From Betaproteobacteria bacterium (GTDB lineage: Bacteria > Pseudomonadota > Gammaproteobacteria > Burkholderiales > SG8-41), in the NCBI GenBank assembly GCA_016202605.1, contig JACQOJ010000141.1:1-61205 (forward strand): a stretch of DNA of 61,205 nt. The letters are read 5' to 3'. How positions within the stretch are numbered: position 1 is the stretch's first letter; each line of letters opens with the position of its first letter. Below, piece after piece: positions 58,231 through 61,205 of the stretch. Both the position numbers and the translations under genes were made by a program. The notes below the pieces were generated by a model that was not told where the DNA came from, did no database searches, and saw only the letters and a list, made by a program, of their open reading frames with translations.

Positions 58231-59223
58231 ATGAACCTGCGACAGATGCAGTATTTGTGCGAGATCGCCAAGCGCGAGCTCAACATCTCCGCCGTTGCCG
58301 CGGCGCTGCACACCAACCAGCCGGGTATCAGCAAGCAGGTGAAGCTGCTGGAAACGGAACTGGGAATCGAGATCTTCGTGCGCTCGCGCAACCGGCTATC
58401 GGGCATCACCTCACACGGGCGCAAGATCATCGAGATGGCGCAGAGCATCACGAACGAGGTTGCCAACATCAAGGCCGTGAGCCGGGACGTCGTGCAGAAA
58501 GACAGCGGCTCGCTCGTTATCGCGGTCACGCATACGCAGGCGCGCTACGTGCTGCCCGAGGTGATCAAGCGCTTCACCGCGCGCTACCCCAAGGTGCGCA
58601 TCACCATGCGCCATGCCGACCCGGAGAAGATCACCGAAATGCTGCTTTCCGGCGCAGCCGATCTGGGCGTCACCACCAACGACCCGCCCGCGTTGCGCGA
58701 ATTGGTCGTGCTGCCCGTCCGCGAGTTCCGGCGCGTCGTGGTGGTGCCACGCGGGCACGAACTCCTGCAACGCCGGCGGCTGACGCTGAAGGCGTTGGCC
58801 CGCTATCCGATCGTCACCTACGAACCCGCGTTCACTGCGCGGGAAATCGTGGTGCGAGCCTTCGACAAGGCGAAACTCGAACCCAGGCTCGTCATCAGTT
58901 CGATCGACGCTGACGTGATCAAGACTTGCGTGGAGCAGGGAATGGGCATCGCGGTACTTTCGGAGGTTACTTTCGATGCCGGGCGCGACTTGAACCTGGC
59001 GGCGATTCCCGCTGGCCACCTGTTCGACCCCTCGATCACCAAGATATGGCTGTGCCGCAAACACTACCTGCGGCGCTATGCCTACGATTTCATAGAGATG
59101 TGCAACCCGCGTTGGAGCAGGTCCACCGTCGAGCACTTGATGGCTGAACGCCCAACAACCCTTGGGGGTGACTTTTCTCCGGAAAATTCGCGGCGCCTTG
59201 TAGAAGTCTCTCGGGAATCCTGA
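58231..59223 (+). CDS. LysR family transcriptional regulator (CysB/Cbl-like)
   Basis: MNLRQMQYLCEIAKRELNISAVAAALHTNQPGISKQVKLLETELGIEIFVRSRNRL; CysB-like long sequence. Confidence 0.9.
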   Translation: MNLRQMQYLCEIAKRELNISAVAAALHTNQPGISKQVKLLETELGIEIFVRSRNRLSGITSHGRKIIEMAQSITNEVANIKAVSRDVVQKDSGSLVIAVTHTQARYVLPEVIKRFTARYPKVRITMRHADPEKITEMLLSGAADLGVTTNDPPALRELVVLPVREFRRVVVVPRGHELLQRRRLTLKALARYPIVTYEPAFTAREIVVRAFDKAKLEPRLVISSIDADVIKTCVEQGMGIAVLSEVTFDAGRDLNLAAIPAGHLFDPSITKIWLCRKHYLRRYAYDFIEMCNPRWSRSTVEHLMAERPTTLGGDFSPENSRRLVEVSRES

Positions 59224-59416
59224 AGACTGCTAATGGGTGTCAACAGCCGACAGCCATGGTAGGCACCAATGTACCGTCGGTCGATAGCTTCAACGCCGCG
59301 CGGATCCGGGAAATGAGTGTGCGAACGCTCTCTTTGCTGTATCATTTATCTCCCCTACGCGCGAACGGCGGCCCACGCCCGGGCCGAAACGATTCCTGTG
59401 ACGAGGTTCATTTGAC

Positions 59417-59686
59417 ATGCAACAAATCCTGGAATACCTGAAAGATCGCGGCGAGCAGATCGATTCGGAGATCGCTGCCGCGACCGGCCTCTCGCTTGCG
59501 AACGTGCGTCTCCGTGTGACTGACCTGCAGGCCAAGGGTGCCGTAATGGTGTGCCGCTCGATCCGCTACAAGGACGGCAAGGCGACCGAAGGGCTGCTCT
59601 GCCGCATATCGGGATACACTCCGCCTCCCGCCCCCGGCAGGAAATCAAAGGCGCAGACGCAGGCGAAAAGCGCTTCGACCGGCTGA
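59417..59686 (+). CDS. small winged-helix-like putative transcriptional regulator
   Basis: MQQILEYLKDRGEQIDSEIAAATGLSLANVRLRVTDLQAKGAVMVC helix-turn-helix-like pattern. Confidence 0.5.
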   Translation: MQQILEYLKDRGEQIDSEIAAATGLSLANVRLRVTDLQAKGAVMVCRSIRYKDGKATEGLLCRISGYTPPPAPGRKSKAQTQAKSASTG

Positions 59687-59748
59687 TCGACGACAACCAT
59701 TCCGGTATCGACCGCCTGATGGACGTGAGCCTGCCGTTTCTCTTCGAG

Positions 59749-59940
59749 TCAGGATTCGCGGCGATTGGTTTCAGGCGCAACCGAAGCGCGGGACGGGGAG
59801 TATGTCGCCGGCGCCTGCCGCACCATTGAGGTGAGCGCGCAAAGCTCCTCGAGCCACCGCAGCCGGTCAATCTCGGGGATGCGCGGGTAGGCCCTGACCC
59901 GCTCCTCGGTAGTCTCGTGCTCGTAGTCGATCCTCGCCAT
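59749..59940 (-). CDS. hypothetical small protein
   Basis: 63-aa ORF with MARIDYEHETTEERVRAYPRIPEIDRLRWLEELCALTS; downstream of the VOC gene on the same strand. Confidence 0.4.
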   Translation of the reverse strand: MARIDYEHETTEERVRAYPRIPEIDRLRWLEELCALTSMVRQAPATYSPSRASVAPETNRRES

Positions 59941-60026
59941 GACGAGCCTCCTCTTGAGAGTTTAATCGCCGCGGAAGCGTCACCCGAAACCGCGGCGACG
60001 GCAAAGAAACGCGCGCACCACACCTT

Positions 60027-60917
60027 TTACTCCGGACCGACGAAGCCGATGTATGCCCCACAGGCTTCCGCCGGCGTTGCCAGCATGGCGTGCTCCCCGG
60101 TGTTGCGCACGCCGCGCGCCAGAGGCGGCATGCCGTGCTCCTGCATCCAGCGGGCGGCCGCGCCCATGCCGGTGGTGCGGTATAGCGCCTGGAACGGACC
60201 GGGACCGCGGCGCTGCAGTGCGTCGGCAGCCGGCCCCGGCGCGTAGGGCTGGACGATGCCAAGACCCATCGGGCCCAACTGGAATACCGCCATGTTCGAC
60301 ATGATCACCGTGCCCCGCTGCAACGGCGGTTGAGGCATGCCCAGCACCTTGGCGTACGTTGCTGCTGCGGCCTCGGCGTCCTCGGTGACCATGTAGGCTC
60401 GCTCCAAGGCGTACACCCCATTGGGATGCTCGCCGGCGCCCGGCACCTGCTCGCGGCGCTCCGCCATCGGTGTCAGGTGCTGAATGAAGAAGATCGGCAG
60501 CGGGTTCCCGGGGCCGAGCACCGCGAGCTTCCATCGCAGTTCCTGCCCGGCCGGGCTGAGTCGGCTGCCTTCAATCGCGTCGCCCACGTCCACGCCGCGG
60601 CTGCGCATTGCGCTCACGTCCGCCACGAGGTCGTCGCTTTGCAGAACGATGTAGCGAATGCCGCCGCCCGCCGCGATGAACTTCGCCAGACCCGCACCCC
60701 AGCTTCCGGGCCGACCGGCTGCCGCTTTTTGTCCGGCCTGATCGCGGATCGCCAACAGCTCTATGTAGTCGTCCTGGTTGAACGCGATGGCATTGTGGGT
60801 GCCCCTGCCGGTATGGACTCCCCCCGGATAGATGTTGAATCCCAGCTTGCGGTACTGATCGATGGCCTGCTGCAGATCGGGGACGCAGATCATGACGTGG
60901 TCAATACGCGTGAACAC
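60027..60917 (-). CDS. VOC family protein (two-module)
   Basis: FTRIDHVMICVPDLQQAIDQYRKLGFNIYPGG; second module YALERAYMVTEDAEAAAATYAKVLGM. Confidence 0.82.
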   Translation of the reverse strand: MFTRIDHVMICVPDLQQAIDQYRKLGFNIYPGGVHTGRGTHNAIAFNQDDYIELLAIRDQAGQKAAAGRPGSWGAGLAKFIAAGGGIRYIVLQSDDLVADVSAMRSRGVDVGDAIEGSRLSPAGQELRWKLAVLGPGNPLPIFFIQHLTPMAERREQVPGAGEHPNGVYALERAYMVTEDAEAAAATYAKVLGMPQPPLQRGTVIMSNMAVFQLGPMGLGIVQPYAPGPAADALQRRGPGPFQALYRTTGMGAAARWMQEHGMPPLARGVRNTGEHAMLATPAEACGAYIGFVGPE

Positions 60918-60941
60918 GGGCGGCTCCCATCCAAACTCTCG

Positions 60942-61205
60942 TTAACGCCTGATCAGCGCAAGCACTTCCTCGAGCACGCCGTCGGCGATGGCTTCGAGTT
61001 CTCCCGGCGTGCGGTTCTGGATCGGGTGCGGCACCCACGCGACCGCGGGATCCAGGCCGAGCGCGCGCGCCTGGGCGGCGGCGGCCGGCTTGAACGCTTC
61101 CGTGGCGATCACGCATCCGGGAATGCCGCGGCGATCGAAAGTCGTGATGTCGTGCAGACTGCACGACGTGCACGACCCTCAATCGGCCAGTCCCACGACG
61201 ACGAC
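60942..61205 (-). CDS. UGSC-motif selenoprotein family protein (5' end beyond window; UGA at 61179-61181 read as Sec)
   Basis: Minus strand frame VVVVGLAD-U-GSCTSCSLHDITTFDRRGIPGCVIATEAFKPAAAAQARALGLDPAVAWVPHPIQNRTPGELEAIADGVLEEVLALIRR*. The in-frame TGA produces the exact UGSC motif; 25 bp upstream of the VOC gene on the same strand. Confidence 0.82.
61142..61175 (-). promoter_or_regulatory. candidate bacterial SECIS element
   Basis: Minus strand inner hairpin GTCGTGCA-GTC-TGCACGAC (61149-61167), loop starting with G 20 nt after UGA; outer helix TCGTG (61171-61175) / CACGA (61142-61146). Confidence 0.7.

Noticed and set aside
60901-61182. 93-aa minus-strand ORF MRVVHVVQSARHHDFRSPRHSRM...
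   Set aside because: Arginine-rich, out of frame with the UGSC-type reading frame, and overlaps the VOC start; treated as spurious.
1-61205. CRISPR arrays, tRNA/rRNA genes, transposases or prophage genes
   Set aside because: Read through for repeat-spacer patterns, tRNA T-loop motifs and transposase/integrase motifs; none found that I could support.

Overview
GC-rich window of about 61 kb, probably from a betaproteobacterium-like genome (inferred from several Bug/TctC orphan periplasmic binding proteins and general gene content). It holds about 55 protein-coding genes and no rRNA, tRNA, CRISPR array or transposase that I could recognise. Gene content: truncated cofH (F420 cofactor), hrpA, rlmJ, an EmrAB-like pump, maleylacetoacetate isomerase, an amidase with a 68-aa GatC/AtzG-like partner, allophanate hydrolase with a Dpp/Opp-type ABC importer, an ASL-family lyase, a UbiD / molybdenum hydroxylase / enoyl-CoA hydratase / CoxG operon, a TMEM165/GDT1 transporter, a ClpX-like AAA+ protein, a PAS-GAF-GGDEF-EAL protein, an ABC-2 exporter and a Bug / PrpD / ketopantoate reductase operon. 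The main finding is two genes with an in-frame UGA that look like selenoprotein genes and that the ORF track splits or misses. One is an OsmC-family protein (34209-34769, UGA at 34458-34460). The other is a UGSC-motif protein (60942-61205, minus strand, UGA at 61179-61181). Each has a hairpin about 20 nt after the UGA with a 3-nt G-first apical loop and a second, outer helix, as expected for a bacterial SECIS. Other notable items: a c-di-GMP-I (GEMM) riboswitch upstream of a stand-alone cyclic-nucleotide-binding protein, a yybP-ykoY (Mn2+) riboswitch upstream of the GDT1 gene, a ClpX-like protein lacking the zinc domain, GYVG pore loop and IGF loop, and two Bug genes with large internal deletions. 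Family calls are from reading translated motifs; no database search was run.
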